From Clostridiales bacterium UBA4362 (GTDB lineage Bacteria > Bacillota > Clostridia > TANB77 > CAG-508): a stretch of 23,715 nucleotides of DNA. A model generated the notes under the pieces. That model searched no databases. It worked only from the letters and a program-made list of their open reading frames with translations, and was not told where the DNA came from. Positions within the stretch are counted from its first letter, which is position 1; the number at the start of each line of letters is the position of its first letter. The translations under genes were made by a program, and so were the position numbers. Shown one piece after another: positions 1-6,479 of the stretch. The stretch is from the NCBI GenBank assembly GCA_002393975.1, contig DGSM01000014.1, forward strand, positions 1 through 23,715, given 5' to 3'.

Positions 1-2
1 CT

Positions 3-1115
3 TCTCATTATAATAGTATATTGAACAATTATCCTGATTTATTAAACTCAAGGGGAACAGAGATTTCTCAGCAAGAGATTCTATCTCTTCAAGTTGGAGA
101 AGAAACTTGTGATACTATGGTTCCACAAGGACTAGCCTTCAAAGATGGACTAATATTAGTTACAGCTTATGATGGAATAAATGGATATAAAAGTGATTTA
201 TTGCTTCATTCATATAGAAAAGAATATAGAGAAAAACTAGATAGTGAAAAAGAGCATGAACCACATAATTCAGTTATTATTGTATTAGATCAAGAGAGTA
301 AAAAGATATTAACGACTATTGAGCTTTCAGATAAAAACCATGTGGGTGGAATTGCTGTAGATGATGAAAATGTATATATTGCTAAAAGTGGGGATGAAGT
401 AATTAGTGTTATTTCATTAGAAAAGATTAAAGAAGCGGCAAAGAATGGTAAAGAAAAAGGAATAAAACAAGCCAAAATAGACTATGACTATCATATGGAT
501 TGTGGATGTGATTCATCATTTGTTTCATTACGAGAAACAGAAGATGGCAAAAATCAATTGCTTGTTGGAACGTGGATTCCTTTTCCTAGTATGTCTGTTA
601 TTAGAGTTTTTGACTTTGGAGAAAACAATGATTTAGTATTAAATCAAAAGTTTAGTATAAATTCATCTTGTAATGGAGCAACATTTGTAAGAAGAGATGA
701 TAAAGAATATTTAATAGTCGCTTGTTCAATGGGAAGAAGTTTTGACTCACAAGTATTTGTTTATGAAGCGGAAACAAATGCACAAGGAAAAATAGATTTA
801 AAAATGAAAAGTCAATCAGATCTTCCTCCTATGGTAGAAGAAGTTGCAGAATATGAAAATGAAGATGGAAGAAGAATGATTGCTATTAATTCAGAAGCCT
901 TTTCTACAAGATATGAAATTGGAAGAAATAAAATTATTTCAAATGGAATAATAGTAAGTGATTTGGACAAATTATTAGATAGAGAAGGAAGACCAGTAAG
1001 AAAAGGACTAGGATTTAAGTTAGATATGTATAATCCTGAAAAGCCAGAAGAAGAAATTGATGAAGAAGATAAAAAGAAAAAAGATAAAGATAAAGATGAA
1101 GATATAGAAAGATAA
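3..1115 (+). CDS. Beta-propeller-like secreted or cell-surface protein, 5' truncated by window edge
   Basis: The reading frame is open to the left edge, so the gene probably starts outside the window. The TTG at 21 is possible but has no good ribosome binding site in view. The visible ~370 residues carry short blade-like blocks (MVPQGLAF, HNSVIIVLD, HVGGIAVDDENVYIA, VSVISLEKI), the pattern of YVTN/SMP-30-like beta-propellers seen in secreted clostridial proteins. A C-G-C pair (HMDCGCDSS) lies mid-protein. The last ~25 residues are an acidic/basic low-complexity tail rich in K, D and E. No catalytic motif is recognised, so no function is assigned. The family resemblance is inferred from pattern only. 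The gene is followed by a 90-nt gap and the flavodoxin gene, with no terminator seen between them, so co-transcription is possible. Confidence 0.7.
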   Translation, partial: SHYNSILNNYPDLLNSRGTEISQQEILSLQVGEETCDTMVPQGLAFKDGLILVTAYDGINGYKSDLLLHSYRKEYREKLDSEKEHEPHNSVIIVLDQESKKILTTIELSDKNHVGGIAVDDENVYIAKSGDEVISVISLEKIKEAAKNGKEKGIKQAKIDYDYHMDCGCDSSFVSLRETEDGKNQLLVGTWIPFPSMSVIRVFDFGENNDLVLNQKFSINSSCNGATFVRRDDKEYLIVACSMGRSFDSQVFVYEAETNAQGKIDLKMKSQSDLPPMVEEVAEYENEDGRRMIAINSEAFSTRYEIGRNKIISNGIIVSDLDKLLDREGRPVRKGLGFKLDMYNPEKPEEEIDEEDKKKKDKDKDEDIER

Positions 1116-1205
1116 AATAGAATTAGTAACAAATTATAAATTGAACTAGAAATATAAAAAAATAAGTACAAGTAGTAAAAAATATAAATAAAAAAGGAGA
1201 AGAAT

Positions 1206-1670
1206 ATGAGCAAAGTATTAGTATCTTATTTTTCAGCAAGTGGTGTTACTAGAGGCGTTGCACAAAGAATAGCAACAGCAATTGATGGAGACATATTTGA
1301 AATTGAACCAGTAGAAAAGTATACAGACGAAGATTTAAATTGGATGAGTAAACAAAGTAGATCATCTATTGAAATGAATGAGAGTATTAAGCCTGATATA
1401 GCAAGCAAAGTTTCTAATCTAGATGAATATGATACCATTTGTTTAGGATTTCCAATTTGGTGGTATAAAGAACCAACTATTATTGATAAATTCTTAGAAG
1501 AAAATGATATGACAGGAAAGAATATTTATGTATTTGTAACAAGTGGATCTTCTTCTATTGATTCAACATATGAAAGTCTAAACAATAATTTCCCTGATTT
1601 AAACTTTGTTAGTGGTAAAAGATTTAATGGAAAAGAAACTGAGGAAGATTATAAAAATTGGGTAAGATAA
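1206..1670 (+). CDS. Flavodoxin-family protein (FMN-binding)
   Basis: A 154-residue protein of normal flavodoxin length. The N-terminal strand and phosphate-binding loop VSYFSASGVTRGVA (about residues 6-19) is the FMN-phosphate site. The second flavin-facing loop is CLGFPIWWYKEP (about 79-90), whose aromatic residues would stack on the isoalloxazine ring. A third loop, FVTSGSSSID, follows. This matches the Flavodoxin_4-type proteins (PF12682) common in Clostridia, which act as small cytosolic electron carriers or NAD(P)H-dependent quinone/flavin reductases. The start is supported by AAGGAG at about 1195-1200, just upstream of ATG 1206. The next gene is a peroxidase-like protein 60 nt downstream, suggesting a small redox pair. 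The physiological partner is unknown. Confidence 0.85.
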   Translation: MSKVLVSYFSASGVTRGVAQRIATAIDGDIFEIEPVEKYTDEDLNWMSKQSRSSIEMNESIKPDIASKVSNLDEYDTICLGFPIWWYKEPTIIDKFLEENDMTGKNIYVFVTSGSSSIDSTYESLNNNFPDLNFVSGKRFNGKETEEDYKNWVR

Positions 1671-1730
1671 ATTTAGAATTAATAATAAAGATAAAATAAA
1701 AGTAAAAAGATAGGGATAGAAGATAAATAT

Positions 1731-2129
1731 ATGTCAATATATGATTGTAAAGTAAAAAATAGAAGCGGAGAAGATGTTTCAATTGCAGACTTTAAAGGAA
1801 AAGTATTACTTATTGTAAATACAGCAACTGGTTGTGGATTTACACCACAATATGAAGGCTTAGAAAAACTATATAAAGAATATCATGATAAAGGATTAGA
1901 AATACTAGATTTTCCATGTAATCAATTTGGAAAACAAGCTCCTGGAAGTGATGATGAAATACATGAATTTTGTCAATTTAAATATAATACTTCATTTGAT
2001 CAATTCTCAAAAGTAGATGTAATTGTGTCTTTTGAAGCCAAAGAAGATTTTAAAACTTTAATAGTAAGTAATGAAAATGTGAGTGATGAAACACTATCTC
2101 TATATGTAAATGGTGAAAAAGTACAATAA
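1731..2129 (+). CDS. Glutathione-peroxidase-like protein with a replaced C-terminus (possibly non-functional)
   Basis: Residues 1 to about 96 match the thioredoxin-fold glutathione/thioredoxin peroxidase family: start block YDCKVKNRSGEDVSIADFKGKVLLIVNTAT, peroxidatic Cys35 in ATGCGFTPQY, the FPCNQFGKQAPGS block with Gln69, and FCQFKYNTSF..FSKVDV. The family then normally continues about 60 residues and carries the W-N-F-x-K-F motif that supplies two catalytic-tetrad residues. Here the sequence switches to an unrelated tail (VSFEAKEDFKTLIVSN...YVNGEKVQ) and stops at 132 residues instead of about 158-180. I read the other two frames downstream and saw no peroxidase remnant, so a simple frameshift is unlikely and a recombination or deletion fits better. 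Start ATG 1731 has only a weak upstream purine run. It might be a degraded or chimeric gene. Confidence 0.75.
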   Translation: MSIYDCKVKNRSGEDVSIADFKGKVLLIVNTATGCGFTPQYEGLEKLYKEYHDKGLEILDFPCNQFGKQAPGSDDEIHEFCQFKYNTSFDQFSKVDVIVSFEAKEDFKTLIVSNENVSDETLSLYVNGEKVQ

Positions 2130-2171
2130 TAAAAGAGTATTAAACATAATAAAAAATAGTAAATAGTTGAT

Positions 2172-2203
2172 AATAAAAGAGTGCAAAGATGCACTCTTTT
2201 ATT
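2172..2203. terminator. Hairpin terminator after the peroxidase-like gene
   Basis: A perfect 13-bp stem (2172-2184 with 2191-2203), loop AAAGAT, flanked by A-run and T-run. It is symmetric enough to work in both directions. It separates the redox pair from the zinc operon; its 3' arm runs into the -35 box of the zur promoter. Confidence 0.85.
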
Positions 2204-2230
2204 GACATAAGAACGAAAAAGTTGTAAAAT
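2202..2230 (+). promoter_or_regulatory. Sigma-A-type promoter of the zur-znu operon
   Basis: TTGACA at 2202-2207 and TAAAAT at 2225-2230 are separated by 17 bp, giving a near-consensus promoter. The predicted transcription start, about 2237, falls inside the Fur/Zur-type palindrome, so a bound repressor would block RNA polymerase. Confidence 0.8.
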
Positions 2231-2246
2231 TGAAAATGGTTTTCAA
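2230..2246 (+). promoter_or_regulatory. Candidate Zur/Fur operator
   Basis: TTGAAAATGGTTTTCAA is a perfect 7-3-7 palindrome that overlaps the end of the -10 box and the predicted start site. Read as a 7-1-7 site it resembles the Fur-family core TGAtAATnATTaTCA with a few mismatches. It sits directly upstream of a Fur-family regulator and zinc-transport genes, so zinc-dependent autorepression is the natural inference. Which metal the regulator senses is not proven by the sequence. Confidence 0.7.
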
Positions 2247-2266
2247 ATTGAGGAGATGAAATAAAA

Positions 2267-2653
2267 ATGATTAATTATAAAACCGGACAACGAAAAGTTA
2301 TTATGGACTATCTTTTAGAAAATAAAGATAAATTTGTTAGTGCAGAAGAAATACTTGAATATATGAAAAAAAGTAAGCAAGTAGTAGGCCTTACAACTAT
2401 TTATAGATTTCTTAATATCGCAGAACAAAAAGAATTAGTAAGAGTAGAGACTAGAAACCATACTAAGTATTATCAATATGCTCCACAAGAAAATAGCAAT
2501 CATTTATTCTTAAAGTGCAAAAATTGTGGAAAAGCAATAGATGTAAAATGCAAAGAATTTGAAGATATAGATAAACATATAAAAGAAGAACATAGATTTA
2601 ATTTAGATCATAATACAATTATTTATGGAACATGTGATAATTGTTCTAAATAA
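2267..2653 (+). CDS. zur: Fur-family metalloregulator, probably Zur
   Basis: A 128-residue Fur-family repressor of near-usual length (about 130-150). The N-terminal winged helix includes the recognition-helix block VVGLTTIYRFLN (residues 39-50). The dimerisation/metal domain has His79, the structural zinc pair C84-x-x-C87 and a second pair C123-x-x-C126. The usual HHH cluster is reduced to NHLFLKC. It is the first gene of a five-gene operon encoding a ZnuABC-type importer and lies behind a palindromic operator, so it most likely senses zinc and represses its own operon. Fur, PerR or Mur specificity cannot be excluded from sequence alone. Start ATG 2267 follows AGGAG at 2251-2255. It is cytosolic and DNA-binding. 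Confidence 0.85.
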   Translation: MINYKTGQRKVIMDYLLENKDKFVSAEEILEYMKKSKQVVGLTTIYRFLNIAEQKELVRVETRNHTKYYQYAPQENSNHLFLKCKNCGKAIDVKCKEFEDIDKHIKEEHRFNLDHNTIIYGTCDNCSK

Positions 2654-2672
2654 GATTTTAGGAGTTTAGATA

Positions 2673-3644
2673 ATGAAAATAAAGAAGGTATTACTTAGCA
2701 TACTTGCAATTCTAATAATAGTTGGAATTTGTGCAGCAATCGTAATAGGTGGAAACAAAAGAACAGATTCAAATAAAGCTAAATATAAAGTGGTAGCTAG
2801 TAATTTTGCAAATTATGACTTTTTAAGAGCTATTATAGGAGATAATAAAGATGTTGAGCTTACATTTTTATTAGGACCTGGTAAAGATGCTCATAGCTAT
2901 GATCCAACAGCAGGAGACTTAATTAAAATACAAGAGGCAGACTTATTTGTTTATGTTGGTGGAAAAATGGAAAAATGGTCTGAAAAAGTTTTAGACTCTT
3001 ATGATACAAATGGCAAAAAAATTGTTTGTATATCAGAATTTGTTGATACTATTGAAGAAAAAGAAGTCGATGGTGCTGAAGAGAATGAACATGACAATGA
3101 AGAACACGAAAAAGGAGATTTTGATGAACATATTTGGACTTCACCAGAAAACGCGATTAAAATGGTAAATAGCTTAGAAAAAGCAATGGAAGAAATAGAT
3201 AGTGAAAATGCATCAAGTTATAGAGAAAATGCTGATAAGTATATTGATCAAATAAAAGATGTAGATAAAAAGATTCAAGAGATTGTAGATAATAAAGTAA
3301 GAGATAGATTAGTGTTTGCAGATAAAATGCCAATGCAATATTTTATGGATTATTATCATTTAAAAGTTACAGCTGCATTTGATGGATGTAGTACTGAAAC
3401 GGATCCATCTGCTAAAACTATTGCATATATTCAAAATAAAGTAAAAGAAGAAAAAATACCAGTTATTCTTTATATAGAATTAAACCCTGGAAAAGTGGCT
3501 GAGACTATTGCTAAAGAAACTGGAGCAGAAACAATGCAAATTCAAACACTTCATAATGTTAGCTTAGAAGATTTTAATAATGGAGAAACATGGGTTAGCT
3601 TAATGACAAGAAATATTGATGTTTTAAAGAAAGCCCTTCAATAA
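2673..3644 (+). CDS. znuA: Zinc/manganese ABC transporter substrate-binding protein (ZnuA-like)
   Basis: A 323-residue cluster A-I metal-binding protein. The N-terminal hydrophobic segment (about 5-27) contains Cys20, but the context VGIC is not a canonical lipobox, so it may be membrane-anchored by an uncleaved signal. Expected metal ligands include His74 (GKDAHSYDP) and His153 (FDEHIWTSP). Between them, residues 129-152 form a His/Glu/Asp-rich loop (EENEHDNEEHEKGDFDEH) typical of zinc-type members. The usual third ligand motif H-x-x-F-x-Y is replaced by DKMPMQYFMDYYHLK (about 217-231), followed by the AAFDGCSTETDPSA block of a clostridial subfamily. His294 in LHNVS may complete the site (inference). 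The start has AGGAG at 2660-2664, and it lies 19 nt after zur. Its job is to deliver Zn(II) (or Mn) to ZnuB. Confidence 0.88.
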   Translation: MKIKKVLLSILAILIIVGICAAIVIGGNKRTDSNKAKYKVVASNFANYDFLRAIIGDNKDVELTFLLGPGKDAHSYDPTAGDLIKIQEADLFVYVGGKMEKWSEKVLDSYDTNGKKIVCISEFVDTIEEKEVDGAEENEHDNEEHEKGDFDEHIWTSPENAIKMVNSLEKAMEEIDSENASSYRENADKYIDQIKDVDKKIQEIVDNKVRDRLVFADKMPMQYFMDYYHLKVTAAFDGCSTETDPSAKTIAYIQNKVKEEKIPVILYIELNPGKVAETIAKETGAETMQIQTLHNVSLEDFNNGETWVSLMTRNIDVLKKALQ

Positions 3645-3659
3645 GAAAGAGAGAAAGTA

Positions 3660-4334
3660 ATGGATTTAATTCAAATAAAAGATTTAAGTTTTAGCTATCC
3701 TGCTAAAAAAGATACTTTAAAACATGTGAATCTAAAAGTTCAAAAAGGAACTTTTACATGTATAGTTGGAGAGAATGGATCTGGAAAAAGTACTTTAATA
3801 AAATGTATATTAGGACTAAATAAAGGATATACTGGAAAGATTAAAGCAGATAGACGTATAGGATATTTGCCTCAAAAGAGTCATATTCAAACTAATTTTC
3901 CTGCTACTATTGAAGAAGTAGTATTATCTGGAACAATTTCTAATAATGTAAGAAGTATTTTTTATAAAAAAGAAGATAAAGAAAAAGCAAAACAAGTAAT
4001 GGAAAGATTAGGAATCTATGACATTAGAAAGAAATGTTTTGCTGATCTTTCTGGTGGACAACAACAAAGAGTTTTAATAGCAAGAGCTTTATGTGCGACT
4101 AAAGATATTATTATTCTAGATGAGCCAACTAATGGATTAGATCCAACAATTGCTAAACAAATATATGAATTATTAGATAAGTTAAAGACAGAGGATAAGA
4201 TTACTATTTTAATGGTATCTCATGATATTGAAAGAGCTTTAAGTTATGCAGATACAGTTATAGAATTATCAAATGGAGAAGTTACTTTTGAGGGAACAAC
4301 TAAAGACTACAAAAAAGGAGGTGCCAAGAAATGA
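3660..4334 (+). CDS. znuC: Zinc ABC transporter ATP-binding protein
   Basis: A 224-residue ABC ATPase with every motif intact: Walker A GENGSGKST (37-45), Q-loop Gln72 (YLPQK), signature LSGGQQQR (130-137), Walker B IIILDEP (about 150-156) and H-loop His188 (VSHD). It powers metal import by the neighbouring ABC-3 permease. It begins 15 nt after znuA behind only a weak GAGAG purine run, so translation may be coupled to znuA. Its stop overlaps the start of znuB by 4 nt (ATGA), a strong sign of stoichiometric co-translation. Assignment to zinc rather than manganese rests on the upstream Zur-like gene and the His-rich binding protein. Confidence 0.92.
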   Translation: MDLIQIKDLSFSYPAKKDTLKHVNLKVQKGTFTCIVGENGSGKSTLIKCILGLNKGYTGKIKADRRIGYLPQKSHIQTNFPATIEEVVLSGTISNNVRSIFYKKEDKEKAKQVMERLGIYDIRKKCFADLSGGQQQRVLIARALCATKDIIILDEPTNGLDPTIAKQIYELLDKLKTEDKITILMVSHDIERALSYADTVIELSNGEVTFEGTTKDYKKGGAKK

Positions 4335-5152
4335 TAGGAACAATTTCAGAAATGCTAAGTCATGCTTTTATTCAAAGAGCATTACTTGTTGGAATTTTAA
4401 TTAGTTTATGTGCAGCTCTTTTAGGAGTAAGCTTAGTCCTTAAAAGATATAGTATGATAGGAGATGGTTTATCTCATGTTGGATTTGGAATATTAACAGT
4501 TGCAACTGCTTTTGGAGCAACATCTCCATTATATATAGCGATTCCTTGTGTTACTATTGCAGCCATAGTTCTTTTAAAAATAGGAAACAATAGTAAGATT
4601 AAAAGTGATAGTGCTATTGCTTTAATATCTAGTTCAGCTCTGGCAATAGGTGTAGCAGTTACATCTCTTACTACTGGTATGAATACAGATGTGTGTAACT
4701 TTATGTTTGGCAGTATTTTAGCAATGAGCAAATCAGATGTTGTTTTAAGTATTATAGTAAGCATAATAGTTGCAGCTTTATTTATTATTTATTATAGAAA
4801 GCTTTTTGTAGTAACTTTTGATGAAGAGTTTGCTAAAGCAAGTGGACTAAAAGCTAAAAGATATACAAGTATAATTGCTGTTCTTACTGCTCTTATTATT
4901 GTAGTTGGAATGAGAATGATGGGAGTTATGCTTATTAGTAGTATTATAATTTTCCCAGCTTTAACTTCGATGAGAATATTTAAATCTTTTAAGAAAGTAG
5001 TAATTAGTTCTGCTATTGTAAGCATCGTATCTTTCTTGATAGGAATATATCTATCATATATTTATAATATTAGTACAGGCGCGATGATAGTAATAGTAAA
5101 TTTAGTTTTATTTATTCTATTTTCTATAATAGATAAAATAATCCACGATTAG
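4331..5152 (+). CDS. znuB: Zinc ABC transporter permease (ABC-3 family)
   Basis: A 273-residue, strongly hydrophobic protein with about eight membrane segments, as expected for the ABC-3 family of ZnuB/TroC/MntB-type permeases. The conserved block KRYSMIGDGLSHVGFG (about 38-53) near the N-terminus and the loop KASGLKAKR (about 169-177), which matches the cytoplasmic coupling region, are both present. MMGVMLISSIIIFPALT is the conserved late membrane helix. The start ATG overlaps the znuC stop by 4 nt, and the ribosome binding site AAAAAGGAGG lies inside the end of znuC. It forms the inner-membrane channel of the importer with ZnuC on the cytosolic face. Confidence 0.92.
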   Translation: MIGTISEMLSHAFIQRALLVGILISLCAALLGVSLVLKRYSMIGDGLSHVGFGILTVATAFGATSPLYIAIPCVTIAAIVLLKIGNNSKIKSDSAIALISSSALAIGVAVTSLTTGMNTDVCNFMFGSILAMSKSDVVLSIIVSIIVAALFIIYYRKLFVVTFDEEFAKASGLKAKRYTSIIAVLTALIIVVGMRMMGVMLISSIIIFPALTSMRIFKSFKKVVISSAIVSIVSFLIGIYLSYIYNISTGAMIVIVNLVLFILFSIIDKIIHD

Positions 5153-5163
5153 GAGAAAAGTAT

Positions 5164-5793
5164 ATGAGTAAGAAAAAACTACTATGGATAATAATACTTA
5201 TAGTATTTATTATAGCAGTTGGAGTTGCAATTTATTTTGCTAATACTAAAGGTAATAAACAAAATAGTAATGTAGTAGATAATACCTACAACAAGAATAT
5301 GAATGTTGTAAATGAGATGAATGAAAATAAGGATATAGAAGAAGCAACAACAGAAGCTGTTGTGTATCAAAAGAAAGAATTAGATGATGGTATCCTTTAT
5401 TCAATAGATGGAAAAGAATATAAGTCTGATCTTGTTATAGGAGAGAATTATTACGATACAACTATAAATGACATGTATCTTAATTCTGAAAACTATATGA
5501 ATAAGAATATAGAAATTGAAGGAATGTATCTAGAGAATTTACCTTGGACATTTGTTGGAAGATATTCTACTTCTAATGTTTGTGTATATTGTCCTGAAGG
5601 TTATTCTTATATGGAATATCAATTAAAAGGAAATATTGATAGAGAATTTACAGCAAAAGAGGATTGGATTAAAGTTATTGGTACATTAGCTAAAGGAAAT
5701 GATGAAACATCTGACTTTCAAGATTACTACTACTTAGAAGTGTTAAGTTTAGAAGTAATGAATGAAAGAGGAGTAGATACTGTAAATAATTAA
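5164..5793 (+). CDS. Membrane-anchored protein of the zinc operon, function unknown
   Basis: A 209-residue protein with one N-terminal membrane helix (about 6-26), an N/K/E-rich linker (30-65) and an extracellular domain. The domain reads as GK-IE-EG...FVGRY..C-x-x-C...DW-KV-GTL, with Cys140 and Cys143 in VCVYCPEG. This layout resembles the C-terminal domain of the TIGR03943/YcgQ-type proteins, which occur near zinc-related genes, but the match is by eye and should be treated as inference. It starts 11 nt after znuB behind AGGAG at 5152-5156, so it is almost certainly the last gene of the zur-znu operon. The CxxC pair could bind the same metal. No terminator was recognised immediately after it. 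Confidence 0.7.
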   Translation: MSKKKLLWIIILIVFIIAVGVAIYFANTKGNKQNSNVVDNTYNKNMNVVNEMNENKDIEEATTEAVVYQKKELDDGILYSIDGKEYKSDLVIGENYYDTTINDMYLNSENYMNKNIEIEGMYLENLPWTFVGRYSTSNVCVYCPEGYSYMEYQLKGNIDREFTAKEDWIKVIGTLAKGNDETSDFQDYYYLEVLSLEVMNERGVDTVNN

Positions 5794-5824
5794 TTTAATA
5801 ATAAGAGGCTAGAAGGTAAAGAAA

Positions 5825-5853
5825 TTGACATAATACCCAGAAAATGGTATAAT
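5825..5853 (+). promoter_or_regulatory. Consensus promoter of the GC-rich cassette
   Basis: TTGACA (5825-5830), a 17-bp spacer and TATAAT (5848-5853), with an additional TGG extended -10 element. All hexamer positions match sigma-A/sigma-70 consensus, making this the best promoter in the window. A short inverted repeat (ATACC 5833-5837, GGTAT 5846-5850) lies inside the spacer and could be an operator, although five-base arms are weak evidence. Confidence 0.88.
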
Positions 5854-5895
5854 TATTTGAGAGCTCATTGAAAAATGTACATGGAGGAGATTTAT

Positions 5896-6270
5896 ATGAT
5901 CATCTACGCTGCTTACCTTTTTATCAAGTCTCTTATGCCTGCTGCTCTTGGCAGTCTCGAAAGTATCCTGGTAACTGTTGGTTCAATTTTCATTATGTTC
6001 CTGGGATTGGGACTGTGTCTTTCAGCGGTTACTGGCCACGACCATGTGGGTAGTGCTCTCGACAGAACTCACACGGCGGCGCTGAGCGGTTTCGGCTGGC
6101 TCATCAGGAATATGTTCACGGGGATCGGGAGATTGCTTCGGCTGATCGGAAGATCGGTTAGAGCTTTGTATCTCTGGGTTTTCCATAGACTGACCGCCAG
6201 AGGACGTGGGCCTATATTGGCAGGTTTCAGTGGGGTTTTGGCCTCACTGATCTGGATTGTAATAATCTAA
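5896..6270 (+). CDS. GC-rich orphan gene for a small cationic membrane protein
   Basis: A 124-residue protein I do not recognise. Start ATG 5896 is chosen because GGAGGAG (5883-5889) sits 6 nt upstream; an in-frame ATG at 5875 has no ribosome binding site. Residues 23-46 form a hydrophobic helix (SILVTVGSIFIMFLGLGLCL), followed by a loop with several His (HDHVGSALDRTH). Residues 68-104 are an amphipathic, Arg-rich stretch (WLIRNMF..GRLLRLIGRSVRALYLW..RLTARGRGP), and 107-124 form a second hydrophobic helix. The net charge is clearly positive. The codons (CTG, CGG, GCG, CTC, GGC) and about 55% GC across 6001-6240 (my count) differ sharply from all neighbours, so recent acquisition is likely. 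It has its own promoter and terminator. Its role is unknown; an antimicrobial-like, toxin-like or phage/plasmid membrane protein are only possibilities. Confidence 0.7.
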   Translation: MIIYAAYLFIKSLMPAALGSLESILVTVGSIFIMFLGLGLCLSAVTGHDHVGSALDRTHTAALSGFGWLIRNMFTGIGRLLRLIGRSVRALYLWVFHRLTARGRGPILAGFSGVLASLIWIVII

Positions 6271-6284
6271 CCAGTTCAGGTACT

Positions 6285-6325
6285 GAGTCCCTCGCACAAC
6301 AGTGCGAGGGGCTCTTATTTTGTTT
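6285..6325 (+). terminator. GC-rich Rho-independent terminator of the cassette
   Basis: A 13-pair stem (6285-6297 with 6302-6314, one G-U pair), tetraloop AACA, then TTATTTTGTTT. It starts 15 nt after the stop codon and shares the high GC of the cassette gene, so promoter, gene and terminator look like one transferred unit. Confidence 0.9.
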
Positions 6326-6330
6326 AGACA

Positions 6331-6355
6331 AATAAAAAATCCTAATATAGTTGTA
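6331..6355 (+). repeat. 25-bp direct repeat, left copy
   Basis: These 25 bases are identical to 9283-9307, inside the acetyltransferase gene. Read in the matching frame the left copy encodes K-N-P-N-I-V-V, the same residues as the acetyltransferase (residues 29-35), then diverges and hits a stop. It lies 16 nt after the cassette terminator stem and upstream of the surface-protein promoter. Confidence 0.9.
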
Positions 6356-6425
6356 AGTAAAAATTCAATAATTAAAATGCCTTATTAAATTGTTTTTACA
6401 TTTTTTTTAATACCTATTATTTTAA

Positions 6426-6453
6426 TTGATTTATTTATACTTAATGTTATAAT
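6426..6453 (+). promoter_or_regulatory. Promoter of the surface-protein gene
   Basis: TTGATT (6426-6431), a 16-bp spacer and TATAAT (6448-6453) with an extended TGT. The predicted start is about 6460, leaving a short leader with AAAGGAG before ATG 6480. The rest of 6356-6425 is AT-rich with no gene seen. Confidence 0.7.
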
Positions 6454-6479
6454 GATTTTGAAATAAAAGGAGCTAAAAA

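Noticed and set aside
812..1213. Long minus-strand open frames opposite real genes (for example 812-1213, 11902-12291, 7598-7966)
   Set aside because: They lie antisense to well-supported genes, are Ile/Ser/Phe-rich as expected from reversed AT-rich coding DNA, and lack ribosome binding sites.
1981..2130. Frameshift as the cause of the altered peroxidase C-terminus
   Set aside because: Both other frames contain early stops and no WNF-like or PLF-like peroxidase residues, so a single indel does not restore the family.
5868..6053. A second open frame (61 residues) overlapping the GC-rich cassette gene
   Set aside because: It lacks a placed ribosome binding site, while the other frame has GGAGGAG at the right distance and runs to the terminator. 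GC-rich DNA opens extra frames by chance.
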